A stretch of DNA of 17,917 nucleotides from an uncultured Treponema sp. (lineage in GTDB: Bacteria > Spirochaetota > Spirochaetia > Treponematales > Treponemataceae): the NCBI GenBank assembly GCA_937877535.1, contig CALFJF010000078.1:1-17917 (forward strand). Direction: 5' to 3'. Below, piece after piece: positions 5,714 to 14,206 of this stretch. Below the pieces are notes generated by a model. It made no database searches and was not told where the DNA came from. It saw only the letters and a program-made list of their open reading frames with translations. The position numbers and the translations under genes were made by a program. Each line of letters starts with the position of its first letter. Position 1 is the first letter of the stretch.

Positions 5714-5756
5714 ATTATAACAACTTTACCAAAAAACGCAATACAATTTTTACCAA
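5714..5756 (-). promoter_or_regulatory. XRE gene promoter with paired TTGGTAAA repeats
   Basis: The minus strand has TGT-TATAAT (extended -10, TATAAT at 5719-5714) with TTGCGT 16 bp upstream (5741-5736). TTGGTAAAAATTGT and TTGGTAAAGTTGT recur in direct orientation across this region (starting near 5756 and 5733), so a repressor could bind both sides of the -35. Autoregulation by the XRE protein is the likely reading. Confidence 0.55.
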
Positions 5757-5757
5757 T

Positions 5758-5793
5758 AAAAAACCTCCGCCCAAAAACGCGAGCGGAGGTTTT
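5758..5793 (-). terminator. ilvC terminator
   Basis: AAAACCTCCGC (5760-5770) pairs perfectly with GCGGAGGTTTT (5783-5793) around a 12-nt loop. On the minus strand the stem runs into TTTTTTATT. It begins 21 bp after the ilvC stop and separates ilvC from the XRE promoter. Confidence 0.88.
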
Positions 5794-5814
5794 CAAAAAA
5801 ATCGTCTTTTCTTT

Positions 5815-7293
5815 TTACAGCACAGGCTTCATCGCGGTCATGTAGGCGCGAAGTTTGCGACCGACCACTTCAATCGGGTGGTTGCGGATTTCGGCGTTTA
5901 CATTCACCAGTTCGGTGTTGTTTACTGCCGTGTCTTTGTTGCTCAATCCTTTTCCGATGACCTCGGTGGTAACGCGCGGCATGAGTTCTTTTGCCATGAG
6001 CGGCGCGGCAACACGAGCGAACAGGTAGCAGCCGTATTCTGCGGTGTCGGAGATGACGCGGTTCATTTCGTACAGTCGTTTGCGGTCAATGAGGTTTGCG
6101 ATAAGCGGCACTTCGTGAAGGCTTTCGTAGTACGCGCTTTCTTCTTTGATGCCCGCGTCTACCATCGTCTCGAATGCGAGTTCGCAGCCAGCCTTGACCA
6201 TGGCGACCATGAGGATGCCTTTGTCAAAATATTCCTGCTCGGTGATGTCGTCTTTTGCCTCTTCTTTCTTTTCAAAGTCGAGTTTTCCGGTTTCTTCGCG
6301 CCAGGTGAGCAGGTCGTGGTCTTTGTTCGCCCAGTCTTCCATCATCGTCTTGCTGAATTTGCCACTGATGATGTCGTCCATGTGCTTCTGGTAGAGGGGC
6401 GCGAGCAGTTTTTTGATTTCTTTGGAAAGTTCGTTCGCCTTGATTTTTGCGGGGTTTGAGAGTCTGTCCATCATGTTGGTGATGCCGCCCCACTTTAACG
6501 CCTCGGAAATGACATTCCAGCCGTGCATCAAAAGTTTTGTTGCGTATTCGGGTGCGATTCCTTCTGAAACCATTTTGTCGTAGCAGACGATGGTGCCTGC
6601 CTGCAACATGCCGCAGAGAATGGTCTGCTCGCCCATGAGGTCAGACTTGACTTCGGCGACGAACGAAGACTCAAGCACGCCGGCTTTGCTTCCGCCCATG
6701 CCCACGGCGAGCGCCTTTGCATACGCCCAGCCCTTGCCTTCGGGGTCGTTTACGGGGTGCACGGCGATAAGGTCAGGAACGCCGAATCCGCGCTGGAATT
6801 CGTGCCAGACTTCCGTTCCCGGTCCTTTGGGAGCGCACATAACGACCGTGATGTCGTCTCGAATCTGCATGCCTTCTTCAATCATGTTGAAGCCGTGGCT
6901 GTACCAGAGCGCGCTGCCTTTTTTCATGCGCTTCATCACTTCGCTAATCACATTTGAGTGCTGCTTGTCGGGGGTAAGGTTTCCGATGAGGTCTGCCGTC
7001 GGAATCAACTCGTCGTATGTGCCAACTTTAAAGCCGTTTTCAGTCGCGTTTTTCCAAGACTGGCGTTTTTCGGTAATGGCGGCTTCACGGAGTGCGTAGC
7101 TCACATCCAAGCCTGAGTCGCGCAAACACAAGCCCTGATTCAAGCCCTGTGCGCCGCAGCCGACGATGACGATTTTTTTGCCTTTGAGCGCATTTACGCC
7201 GTCAGCGAATTCTTCCTTTGCCATTGAGCGGCAGTGACCGAGCTGCAAGCGAGCTTCGCGCCACGGAATCGAATTAAAATAATTGTTTCCCAT
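5815..7293 (-). CDS. ilvC: Ketol-acid reductoisomerase, class II
   Basis: Second step of valine, leucine and isoleucine synthesis: NADPH- and Mg2+-dependent rearrangement and reduction of acetolactate or acetohydroxybutyrate in the cytosol. The 492 residues match the long class II enzyme (E. coli 491) and align from end to end: the Rossmann motif IVGCGAQGLNQG, TPDKQHSNV, YSHGFN, APKGPGTEV, AGVLESSFVAEVKSDLMGEQ, then the duplicated knotted C-terminal domain with EQEYFDKGILMVAMVKAGCE and ESAYYESLHEVPLIANLIDR. The cofactor loop keeps the Arg and Ser (AITEKRQSW) associated with NADPH use, but has LREA where E. coli has LRKE. AGGAG lies six bases before the ATG. It has its own terminator. It is downstream of the helicase-partner gene by 93 bp and may share its transcript or use a weak local promoter. 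Confidence 0.98.
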   Translation of the reverse strand: MGNNYFNSIPWREARLQLGHCRSMAKEEFADGVNALKGKKIVIVGCGAQGLNQGLCLRDSGLDVSYALREAAITEKRQSWKNATENGFKVGTYDELIPTADLIGNLTPDKQHSNVISEVMKRMKKGSALWYSHGFNMIEEGMQIRDDITVVMCAPKGPGTEVWHEFQRGFGVPDLIAVHPVNDPEGKGWAYAKALAVGMGGSKAGVLESSFVAEVKSDLMGEQTILCGMLQAGTIVCYDKMVSEGIAPEYATKLLMHGWNVISEALKWGGITNMMDRLSNPAKIKANELSKEIKKLLAPLYQKHMDDIISGKFSKTMMEDWANKDHDLLTWREETGKLDFEKKEEAKDDITEQEYFDKGILMVAMVKAGCELAFETMVDAGIKEESAYYESLHEVPLIANLIDRKRLYEMNRVISDTAEYGCYLFARVAAPLMAKELMPRVTTEVIGKGLSNKDTAVNNTELVNVNAEIRNHPIEVVGRKLRAYMTAMKPVL

Positions 7294-7304
7294 TGGGTTC
7301 TCCT

Positions 7305-7328
7305 AAAATGTACATTTTCTGTATTTTA
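7305..7328 (-). promoter_or_regulatory. Possible ilvC promoter with a palindrome at the start site
   Basis: On the minus strand TAAAAT (7328-7323) could be a -10, giving +1 near 7316; the -35 is poor. The 14-bp perfect palindrome AAAATGTACATTTT (7305-7318) covers the predicted start site and abuts the AGGAG ribosome site. Operator function is possible but unsupported beyond symmetry. Confidence 0.3.
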
Positions 7329-7386
7329 GCGTTTTTTTTGATTTTGTTCGATATGCCGTTTTTTCATTTGGCGCAAAAAATCGAAT

Positions 7387-9483
7387 TTACGGTTGGAATT
7401 TTGAGCCGTACACTTGCCGAACGCGATTTGCTTGGCTTATTGAATACAATTTTACAGCAGACGTTCCCACAAGGCGTAGCATTACCAATGCGTCAGCGTC
7501 TTTTTTTTCTACAGAAACGGGGTAGCCCGTTACCAAAAGTCCGTTCGGAGGAGGATTTTTGAACGAAAGTTCCACGGGGATTTTTTTTCCAACCGACTGC
7601 TCGATTATGTGGACTTTTCCAATAAAATCCATGCCACTCGCTTCGAGCGACAAAAATTTCACGCTATCCGAGCGCAACTGCTCTTCACAAAGAATCGTTC
7701 GGCGATTTATTCTAAAAAGCAACACTTCTTTTTCTTCGCGAGAAAGCGGCATTTTTTCAAGCGCAGAACGCATTTTCTCCAAATGAAACGTCGATTTTTC
7801 CGCACTTTGTTTGCTCGCGCTCAATTCATCGGCGGGCTCGAATTTTCTCAAAAAAATGGGCGGAAACGGCACTTCTTCTCGCGTTTTTTTTGCTTTTTTG
7901 ACATTTCCAACCGACTTTGCCCCAGACTCTTCAAGGATTTTTTTGGCTTCCGCTTCGTCCGCCACGTCAAGAAGATACACGCCAGAAGCGATTTTTTTGG
8001 CAATTCGGTTTTTTAATTTTGGATTCTCCTCAAAACGAAAAGCCTCGCTTTCTTTTACGCAAAGCACAATTCCAGAATAAAGCGTCGCCGATTCATATTC
8101 GTTTTGCCATTCCAACAGTCTAAACGAAAGCACTTGCGGAACAGGATTCGCGCTCAATTCAAAAAGCCGATTTTCGATTTCTTTTGCACAAACTGACAAA
8201 TCAAACGCATTTAGAGCGGATTTTTTTGTGAGCGCGAAAATCGCCGCCGTGTCAAAATGCACGATTTCAAGAAATTCCGAAAGCGAAATCAATTTTGAAA
8301 GCGAAAGCCCCGGAAAAACCGTTACGGAAAACGCCGAATCCACGGAAATCAACGGAGCATTTTTTTCTTCTTGAGAAATCGAAGCAAACACGGCAGGATT
8401 TGCATCAAATATCGCCTCTCCATTTTTGTCCGTTCCAAGAGGACTAAAAAATCCGAGGGAAATTGCGCCGTCAATCAAGCGAGAAATATACGCCGTGTCG
8501 TTTTCCAAAGAAAAAGTCGAAATCTCTTTTTCATAACGCGCAAGGATTTGAGAAAATCTCGATTTTCTTCCCATTCCGCCGTTTTCCTCGGCATTCAAAA
8601 AACTCAAAAGCCACGCGCATTTTATTAAATTCGAGCGCGAATATCCTCCTTTTGGAATCGACTGCGAAACTGAAAGCAAAAGCCCGCCTTGCATTCCAAG
8701 ATTTCCAAGCGTTACGCGAGAAGAAATATTTGCGCTCAGGTACGAAAGACAATGCGAAAACGGCAATTTTGCAAAAGAATCAAGGCGAATTTTATCAATC
8801 AAGTGCCGTCCGTCGTCTAAAATCAAAAAAATTCCCAGGTTTTCAAGGGCATCTTTTACAAACAAAAGCGGCTTCAAAAAGTCTTCGCCAAAAATGCCCT
8901 TCATTTCCGTTTCCGTCTTTTTTTTGAACGAGCCGTCGATTTTGCACAATTCTGGATTTGCCCGAACAAAAGCAATAAAAGAAGCCAACAATTCTTTTGA
9001 CAAAAAAAAGTGCGCGTTTTCTTTTTTTTCGCTCAATTCTGTTTGGATTTTTCCTTCTTCCAAAAGAGTCGAGCGACAAAACGAATCCGAAAAAAGCGTG
9101 TCAACGTGCGGATTCATTTTGATTTTTTCATTTTTTGATTTGAACAAAACGAGCCGCTCTTCCAGATTTGACACGCGCTCGCACAATTCTATAAAAGAAA
9201 TCGAGCCGTCAAAAAACTCTGAAAGTTTTTCAATCGTCGCGCTTTTCATAAGATGCACCGCCGAAGCGATTTTTTTATCATGTTCGTCAAGGAGCAAAAA
9301 AATCGTCTGGAGATTTTCGTCTTTTCGCAAAAACGCGCTCAATCGCTCAATGAGTTTTTGTTTATTGAACGGCGTTTGGATTCCGCCAAGATAAATCCGC
9401 ATGAGTTCAAAAAATTGGTCGTCAGAAAGTTGTAAAAGACTTTCTCGCCATTCACGGATTTTTTCCGCGCGTTTTTCGTCCAT
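7387..9483 (-). CDS. XPB helicase partner, Helicase_C_3 (XPB/Ssl2 N-terminal-like) protein
   Basis: A 698-residue soluble protein without Walker motifs. It begins with a helical region (SLLQLSDDQFFELMRIYLGG, KQKLIERLSAFLRKDENLQT) typical of helicase-associated proteins. In the second half, ISVDSAFSVTVFPGLSLSKL and LISLSEFLEIVHFDTAAIFA followed by ALNAFDLSVCAKEIENRLFE match the XPB/Ssl2 N-terminal-like (Helicase_C_3) pattern. The tail from residue about 600 (LEASGMDFIGKVHI, then strands) is WYL-like; that last call is weak. Its ATG is two bases after the stop of the XPB helicase gene, with GGAGGG inside the helicase 3' end, so the two are translationally coupled. Bacterial XPB genes commonly have such a neighbour (for example in Mycobacterium), so it probably binds the helicase in DNA repair or remodelling. 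The N-terminal half shows little recognisable conservation. Confidence 0.85.
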   Translation of the reverse strand: MDEKRAEKIREWRESLLQLSDDQFFELMRIYLGGIQTPFNKQKLIERLSAFLRKDENLQTIFLLLDEHDKKIASAVHLMKSATIEKLSEFFDGSISFIELCERVSNLEERLVLFKSKNEKIKMNPHVDTLFSDSFCRSTLLEEGKIQTELSEKKENAHFFLSKELLASFIAFVRANPELCKIDGSFKKKTETEMKGIFGEDFLKPLLFVKDALENLGIFLILDDGRHLIDKIRLDSFAKLPFSHCLSYLSANISSRVTLGNLGMQGGLLLSVSQSIPKGGYSRSNLIKCAWLLSFLNAEENGGMGRKSRFSQILARYEKEISTFSLENDTAYISRLIDGAISLGFFSPLGTDKNGEAIFDANPAVFASISQEEKNAPLISVDSAFSVTVFPGLSLSKLISLSEFLEIVHFDTAAIFALTKKSALNAFDLSVCAKEIENRLFELSANPVPQVLSFRLLEWQNEYESATLYSGIVLCVKESEAFRFEENPKLKNRIAKKIASGVYLLDVADEAEAKKILEESGAKSVGNVKKAKKTREEVPFPPIFLRKFEPADELSASKQSAEKSTFHLEKMRSALEKMPLSREEKEVLLFRINRRTILCEEQLRSDSVKFLSLEASGMDFIGKVHIIEQSVGKKIPVELSFKNPPPNGLLVTGYPVSVEKKDADALVMLRLVGTSAVKLYSISQANRVRQVYGSKFQP

Positions 9484-9485
9484 TT

Positions 9486-11270
9486 TTATCCCTCCAAAAG
9501 CATTGCGCCCACTTGCGCTGCCACTTCTGCGTCTTTTTGCGAGCGGACGCGCATCAATCGGTACGAATATCCTTGCTCCGCCAAAAATTTTTGCCGAGAC
9601 GCTCCAAATTCTTCTTCAACCGTACCGTGCGTGATGAGCGTAAAAAACCGCGCATTTCTTTCCTTTGGACGCAAAATGCGCCCCAACCGCTGCGCTTCTT
9701 CTTGCCGACTTCCAAACGTCCCCGAAACTTGAATCGCCATACTCGCGTCTGGAAGGTCAATCGCAAAATTCGCCACTTTTGAAACAACAAGAACGCGGAT
9801 TTTTCCCGCTCTAAAGTCCTCGTAAATTTTATCGCGTTCGCGCGTGGGCGTTTTTCCCGTGATAATCGGGCTTTTGAGGATTTTTGCGATTCTGTGCAGT
9901 TGCGAAACGTACTGTCCGATTACGAGAATTTTGTCGAGCGGAGATTTTTCAACGAGGATTTTTACAACCTCGTCTTTTTTTTCGTTATCCGAGGCGATTC
10001 TGTGCTTTTTTCGGTTTTCTGATACCGCATATTCGATTTTTTGATTTTCTGGAATGTCCACGCGAATTTCAATGCACTCGGCGTGAGCAATAAATCCAGA
10101 GCCTTCCAAATCTTTCCACGGAACGTCGTATCGTTTTGGACCGACGAGCGAAAAAACGTGTCCTTCCATTCCGTCTTCGCGAACGAGCGTCGCCGTAAGC
10201 CCCAGCCGCCGCACCGCCTGAAGTTCTGCCACCACGCGAAAAACGGGCGCGGGAAGCGTGTGAACTTCGTCGTAAATGATGAGTCCCCACCCGTTTTTGC
10301 GAAAAATCGAAAAATGCGGATACGAGCCGTCTTTGTCCGCGCGCCACGTAAGAATTTGATACGTTGCCACCGTTACACTTTTTACCGATTTTTCTTCGCC
10401 CGTGTACTCGGCGATTTGATCGCGCGTAAGATTCGTTTTGTCCAAAAGTTCAGAAATCCACTGATGAACCGCGCTGATGTTCGTTGTGATAATGAGCGTG
10501 TTTTCTTTTACAAGGCTCATCGCTTTGAGTCCAACGATTGTTTTGCCAGCTCCGCACGGAAGCACCACCGTACCAAATCCCGTTCCTGCGCCCCCGTTTC
10601 CAATGACCGCTTCCGCCGCTTCGACTTGATACGGACGCACGCAAAACGTTTTTTGCAAAAGCGTCGTTTCTCGAAGCGAAATATCAAGCGGAGTTCCAGG
10701 AACGAGCGGCACTTCGTCTTTGACAGGAAATCCAATCGAAAGAAGCGACTGCTTTACCGTTCCTCGGTCTGTCAAAGAAAGCCGAAAGCAATGCGAGGAT
10801 TCTTCTTCGGAAACAAAAACGCCGTTTTGAAAACGGTACGGAGCAACGGAAAGATATTTTTTTGCCACAGGACTTGCAACGATTTCCCGAAAAATCGCCT
10901 CGTTTTTTGCAACAAGAAAAAGAAATTCTTTTTCGCTTCCGTCCGCCGCCTTTTCGCTCGGAGCAGGCAACAATCTCAACGAGCCAAAGCGAGAGGCGAT
11001 GTCAAAAATCCACGTTTCAACGGATTCTGGAACGTCGTATCGAGAAAACGTGCGCAACGTGTTTACGGCATCTTCGGCAGAAAGCCCCGCGCCCGCCGCA
11101 TTCCAAAGAGAAAGCGCAGTCAGTCGATACGTGTGCAAATGCTCTGGAGATTTTTCGAGTTCCGCAAACGGAACAAGCGCGTGCGCACACTCTTTTGAAA
11201 GTGGCGCGTGCACGTCAAGAAGAAGCGTTCTGTCACTTTGGATTATCAGCGGATTTTGGAAATTTGGCAT
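9486..11270 (-). CDS. xpb: XPB/ERCC3-type DNA repair helicase
   Basis: A superfamily 2, 3'-to-5' ATP-dependent DNA helicase. The 594 residues, counted from MPNFQNPLII, hold an N-terminal XPB-type domain, Walker A PCGAGKT (238-244), DEVH box (334-337), TAT (359-361) with the XPB-specific RED motif following (364-366), and motif VI QRLGRILRPK (about 527-536). The start at 11270 is chosen over 11345 because GGAG stands five bases before it and the extra 25 residues overlap the preceding gene. The stop lies two bases before the partner gene and the upstream gene ends 23 bp before its start, so three genes form one transcription unit. The product should unwind damaged or bubble DNA with its partner. 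Its biological role in bacteria is poorly defined. Confidence 0.96.
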   Translation of the reverse strand: MPNFQNPLIIQSDRTLLLDVHAPLSKECAHALVPFAELEKSPEHLHTYRLTALSLWNAAGAGLSAEDAVNTLRTFSRYDVPESVETWIFDIASRFGSLRLLPAPSEKAADGSEKEFLFLVAKNEAIFREIVASPVAKKYLSVAPYRFQNGVFVSEEESSHCFRLSLTDRGTVKQSLLSIGFPVKDEVPLVPGTPLDISLRETTLLQKTFCVRPYQVEAAEAVIGNGGAGTGFGTVVLPCGAGKTIVGLKAMSLVKENTLIITTNISAVHQWISELLDKTNLTRDQIAEYTGEEKSVKSVTVATYQILTWRADKDGSYPHFSIFRKNGWGLIIYDEVHTLPAPVFRVVAELQAVRRLGLTATLVREDGMEGHVFSLVGPKRYDVPWKDLEGSGFIAHAECIEIRVDIPENQKIEYAVSENRKKHRIASDNEKKDEVVKILVEKSPLDKILVIGQYVSQLHRIAKILKSPIITGKTPTRERDKIYEDFRAGKIRVLVVSKVANFAIDLPDASMAIQVSGTFGSRQEEAQRLGRILRPKERNARFFTLITHGTVEEEFGASRQKFLAEQGYSYRLMRVRSQKDAEVAAQVGAMLLEG

Positions 11271-11293
11271 ATCATCTCCAGATTTTTCGCGCA

Positions 11294-12037
11294 CTAACCA
11301 AAAAATCCAAATCCGCCAGGGCTTTTTGTGCCCGCTTTCACCCAAGTCAATTTTTGCTTTGGAAGGAGCGGTTTTCGCAAAGATTCAAGAGTCGCAATGT
11401 AGCCAAAAAGCCACGTTGCAAGCGCGTTGTCGTTTGAATACAGCGGATTGTCAAAATCGCATTGCACCAAAAGCGGAAAAACCGTTTCGCTTTCCACAAA
11501 AGATGCCGCCACGTTTTCTGCATACGCCTTAAACGCGCTTGCCGCCGCAGAAAGAAACGGCGACGACGGCTTTGCAGAAGGCTTTTTTTCGCCTTTTAAG
11601 ACACATTCAAGAAGCGAAGGGCTTGATTTATAAACGTAAACCAAGCGGAGCGGATTTTTTTCGCCCGATTTTTTTTGAGTCCGCATGACGACTTCCATTG
11701 AAAGATATTGATAACTTGAAACGAGTTCTTCGATTAAATGCACGTTTTCCGTGGCATTTTCGAGCGAATCGAATTTTCCCGAAAAATGCTGCTCGTCAAA
11801 AATAAACACGCTCTCGTCAAGACGACCAAATTCGTTGAGCGCACGAAGAACGAGCGAGCGAGCGGAAAGGGCTGACGGTCGATTCCAGTCCGCAGAAAGT
11901 GTCCCGTTTGGAGGAAGTGCGTTTTCGTCCGTTCGATTTTTTGTTATGAGCGTGCGCCGTGCCGAAGTTACCGCCCCCGAAGCAAAATTCGCCCCGTCTG
12001 GCAGTTCTTTCCCCGCAATCAACACAGTTTTTTCCAT
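11294..12037 (-). CDS. Short-chain dehydrogenase-like protein lacking the catalytic motif
   Basis: A 247-residue protein that heads the helicase operon. The start (MEKTVLIAGKELPDGANFAS) and the middle (LNEFGRLDESVFIFD, then VHLIEELVSSYQYLSMEVVM, then SAAASAFKAYAENVAASFVE) follow the strand-helix order of short-chain dehydrogenases. The usual TGxxxGxG cofactor motif is absent, and the expected YxxxK is replaced by the Ala-rich FLSAAASAFK. It may be a degenerate Rossmann-fold protein with a structural or binding role; the family call is tentative. The ATG at 12037 has no clear ribosome site, only an A-rich stretch. A hairpin and candidate promoter lie upstream. The XPB gene begins 23 bp after its stop, so a role with the helicase is possible but unproven. 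Confidence 0.78.
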   Translation of the reverse strand: MEKTVLIAGKELPDGANFASGAVTSARRTLITKNRTDENALPPNGTLSADWNRPSALSARSLVLRALNEFGRLDESVFIFDEQHFSGKFDSLENATENVHLIEELVSSYQYLSMEVVMRTQKKSGEKNPLRLVYVYKSSPSLLECVLKGEKKPSAKPSSPFLSAAASAFKAYAENVAASFVESETVFPLLVQCDFDNPLYSNDNALATWLFGYIATLESLRKPLLPKQKLTWVKAGTKSPGGFGFFG

Positions 12038-12070
12038 TGTTTTTGTTCTTTTCTTTTGTTTAGATGAAAC

Positions 12071-12099
12071 CTAGAGCGATACAAACGTATCGAGCAGGT
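12071..12099 (-). promoter_or_regulatory. Hairpin in the leader of the helicase operon
   Basis: CGATAC (12077-12082) pairs with GTATCG (12087-12092) around AAAC, with a looser outer pairing CCT/AGG. It sits in the predicted 5' untranslated region, about 35 bases before the ATG at 12037. It has no U-tract, so it is not a terminator. An mRNA-stability or protein-binding role is possible. Confidence 0.35.
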
Positions 12100-12136
12100 T
12101 TATTCGTTCGGAGTTTTTGTTTTCCGAATCTCATTT

Positions 12137-12167
12137 ATTGTACCACAAATTACAGCGCGTAACTCAA
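12137..12167 (-). promoter_or_regulatory. Candidate promoter of the helicase operon
   Basis: On the minus strand TGG-TACAAT (TACAAT at 12142-12137) is an extended -10. TTGAGT (12167-12162) lies 19 bp upstream, wider than ideal. Transcription would start near 12130, giving a leader of about 93 bases. No terminator was found between this point and the upstream aroF/pheA stop at 12194, so read-through from the amino-acid operon is also possible. Confidence 0.45.
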
Positions 12168-12193
12168 AAAATCGAATGCAAAAGAAATAAATC

Positions 12194-14185
12194 CTACTTT
12201 TCCTCTCGGTAAACGCCCAAAAGTCGCACATCTTCGGCTTGCTTTTTGAGTTCGCTCATTACGCGAGAAACGTAGTCTTTGGGATTTTCCAGCGTTTCAT
12301 CGATTTGAGCGTCGGCGTAAAACCAATATTTCCACGGTTTTCCAGAAATCGGGCGGCTTTCAAGACGATTTAGATTCAACCCCGCGTTTTTGAACACGCC
12401 AAGCGCGTTATAAAGCGCACCCGACTCGTCTTTTGTGCTAAACATAAAAGTCGCCATGTTTGGTTTTTCAGAGTCGCCACAGATTTTTTCGTACAAAACG
12501 GAGTTTCCGCCGTTTTTTGCAACGTGATTTGCTTTTATGACAACAAAGCGCGTGTAATTGCTCGCGTCGTTTTCGATTCCTTGCTGCAAAATCTCAAGCC
12601 CGTAAATATCCGCGTTTCGCGCGTTTGCCACGGCTGCGTTTTCCAAACTTCCTTTTTCAGAAACAAATTTCGCGCCACTTGCCGTGGAAACGGTGTCGAT
12701 TTCTTTCCATTCGTGCGCCTTCAAAAAATTCGAGCATTGCGCAAGCCCTTGCGGATGCGAGTAGACGTTTTTTATCGTTTCGAGCGTTGCGCCTTTTGGA
12801 GCAAGAAGCGAATGTTCGATTCTGAGCGTAATCGCGCCAACGATTGAAACGTCTTCAAAGCGAGAAAGATTGTCGTAATTGTTGTACACCGAGCCAGCCG
12901 TGGAGTTTTCGATTGGAACCATTCCGAATTCTGCCTTTCCGTCAACGACTCCTTGAAAAATGCCGTCAAACGAAGAAGCGTGCAAAGCCTCACACGCGCC
13001 GTCAAAAAACTGTTCCACCGCCATTTCCGCATACGCGCCCTTTTCGCCGCAAAACAAACACGATTCGCGATTTTGCTCGGCGCGAACGCTGATTTTTCCA
13101 AAAGAACTCACGCTCGTTTCGCGCAAAATCGCTGATTTTGGCGGATTTTCTCGAATGTGCGCCACTTGCTTTCCAAGCACGGGAGCCAAAGCCGAAATGT
13201 CGCGCATGATTTTGTCAAATTGCTGCGGGTAAAGAGCCTGCGCCGCGTCGCTCAACGCCTGCTCTGGGTGGCAATGCACTTCCACGATGATTCCGTCCGC
13301 GCCCGCCGCCACAGAAGCCAACGCCATTGGCGGGATTTTGTCTCGAACGCCAAGCGCGTGGCTTGGGTCAACAATAATCGGAAGATGCGTCATGCTCCGA
13401 AGAATCGGAATCGCGCTCAAATCGAGCGTGTTGCGCGTCGCCTTTTCGTAAGTTCTGATTCCGCGCTCGCACAAAATCACGTCGTTCGTTCCGCTCGAAA
13501 GCAAATATTCCGCGCTCATAAGCCATTCTTCGATTGTTGCCGATAGTCCGCGCTTCAAAATGACGGGTTTTCCGAGCGCACCGAGCCGCTTCAAAAGTTC
13601 AAAGTTTTGCATATTTCGCGCGCCCACTTGGTACACGTCAACGTAATCGCGCATGACGGGAATAAACTCACTCGCCACGATTTCCGTGACGACGGGAAGA
13701 GCGAATTTTTCGCCCGCTTCTTTGAGATACTTCAATCCCTCTTCGCCCAAGCCTTGAAACGAATACGGCGAAGTGCGCGGTTTGTACGCGCCGCCACGAA
13801 GCATAACCGCGCCCGCCTTAGAAACCGCAGCAGCCGCGTCAAGCATTTGCTGCCTTGATTCCACCGCGCACGGACCTGCAATCGCGACTAATCGGCTTCC
13901 GCCCACGCGGATTTTTTGCCCGCGGCAATTTTCTATTTCAACAATCGTGTCGTCGGGCTTGAACTCTCTGGAAGCCATTTTGTACGGCTTTGAAATCGGA
14001 ATGACGCTTGCAACTCCCGGCAAAATCTCAACTTCGCGCGTATCCATCGCAAGTTTTCCAACCGCCGCAAGAATCGTTGCGTCCTCGCCTTTTATCTCGT
14101 TCAACTTAAAATTATTTGCAAAAAGAAGCCGTTTGACGTTTTCTTTTTCGTCTTGCGTAATGTCTTTTTTGAGTACGATGACCAT
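12194..14185 (-). CDS. aroF/pheA: DAHP synthase (type I beta) fused to prephenate dehydratase
   Basis: A 663-residue bifunctional enzyme. Residues 1 to about 75 form the ferredoxin/ACT-like domain seen before type I beta DAHP synthases. Residues about 90-345 are DAHP synthase, the first shikimate-pathway step (phosphoenolpyruvate plus erythrose 4-phosphate): GPCAVES (104-110), LRGGAYKPRTSPYSFQGLG (129-147), KRGLSATIEEW (211-221), DPSHALG (273-279) and EVHCHPEQALSDAAQAL (302-318), which carry the metal-binding Cys, His, Glu and Asp. Residues about 375-552 are prephenate dehydratase, with GEKGAYAEMA, PIENSTAGSV and the catalytic TRF (545-547). A C-terminal ACT domain carries GALYNALG and LESRP (608-612), which bind phenylalanine in relatives. 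No chorismate mutase domain is present. The ATG has AAGGAG eight bases before it. The gene starts 21 bp after thrA, so they are co-transcribed. Phenylalanine feedback on both activities is likely. Confidence 0.95.
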   Translation of the reverse strand: MVIVLKKDITQDEKENVKRLLFANNFKLNEIKGEDATILAAVGKLAMDTREVEILPGVASVIPISKPYKMASREFKPDDTIVEIENCRGQKIRVGGSRLVAIAGPCAVESRQQMLDAAAAVSKAGAVMLRGGAYKPRTSPYSFQGLGEEGLKYLKEAGEKFALPVVTEIVASEFIPVMRDYVDVYQVGARNMQNFELLKRLGALGKPVILKRGLSATIEEWLMSAEYLLSSGTNDVILCERGIRTYEKATRNTLDLSAIPILRSMTHLPIIVDPSHALGVRDKIPPMALASVAAGADGIIVEVHCHPEQALSDAAQALYPQQFDKIMRDISALAPVLGKQVAHIRENPPKSAILRETSVSSFGKISVRAEQNRESCLFCGEKGAYAEMAVEQFFDGACEALHASSFDGIFQGVVDGKAEFGMVPIENSTAGSVYNNYDNLSRFEDVSIVGAITLRIEHSLLAPKGATLETIKNVYSHPQGLAQCSNFLKAHEWKEIDTVSTASGAKFVSEKGSLENAAVANARNADIYGLEILQQGIENDASNYTRFVVIKANHVAKNGGNSVLYEKICGDSEKPNMATFMFSTKDESGALYNALGVFKNAGLNLNRLESRPISGKPWKYWFYADAQIDETLENPKDYVSRVMSELKKQAEDVRLLGVYREEK

Positions 14186-14206
14186 AAATTACGCTCCTTT
14201 CTGTTT

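Noticed and set aside
5878..6459. 193-codon plus-strand frame opposite ilvC
   Set aside because: Antisense to conserved ilvC, with Phe/Val-rich composition typical of a reverse-frame shadow.
10041..11198. 385-codon open frame on the plus strand, antisense to the XPB gene
   Set aside because: It lies wholly opposite a well-supported helicase, is very rich in Arg, Lys and Phe, and shows no family motif; it is a shadow of the helicase codon pattern.
12071..12099. tRNA or other structured RNA gene
   Set aside because: Only one short stem is present, with no cloverleaf arms or conserved tRNA bases.
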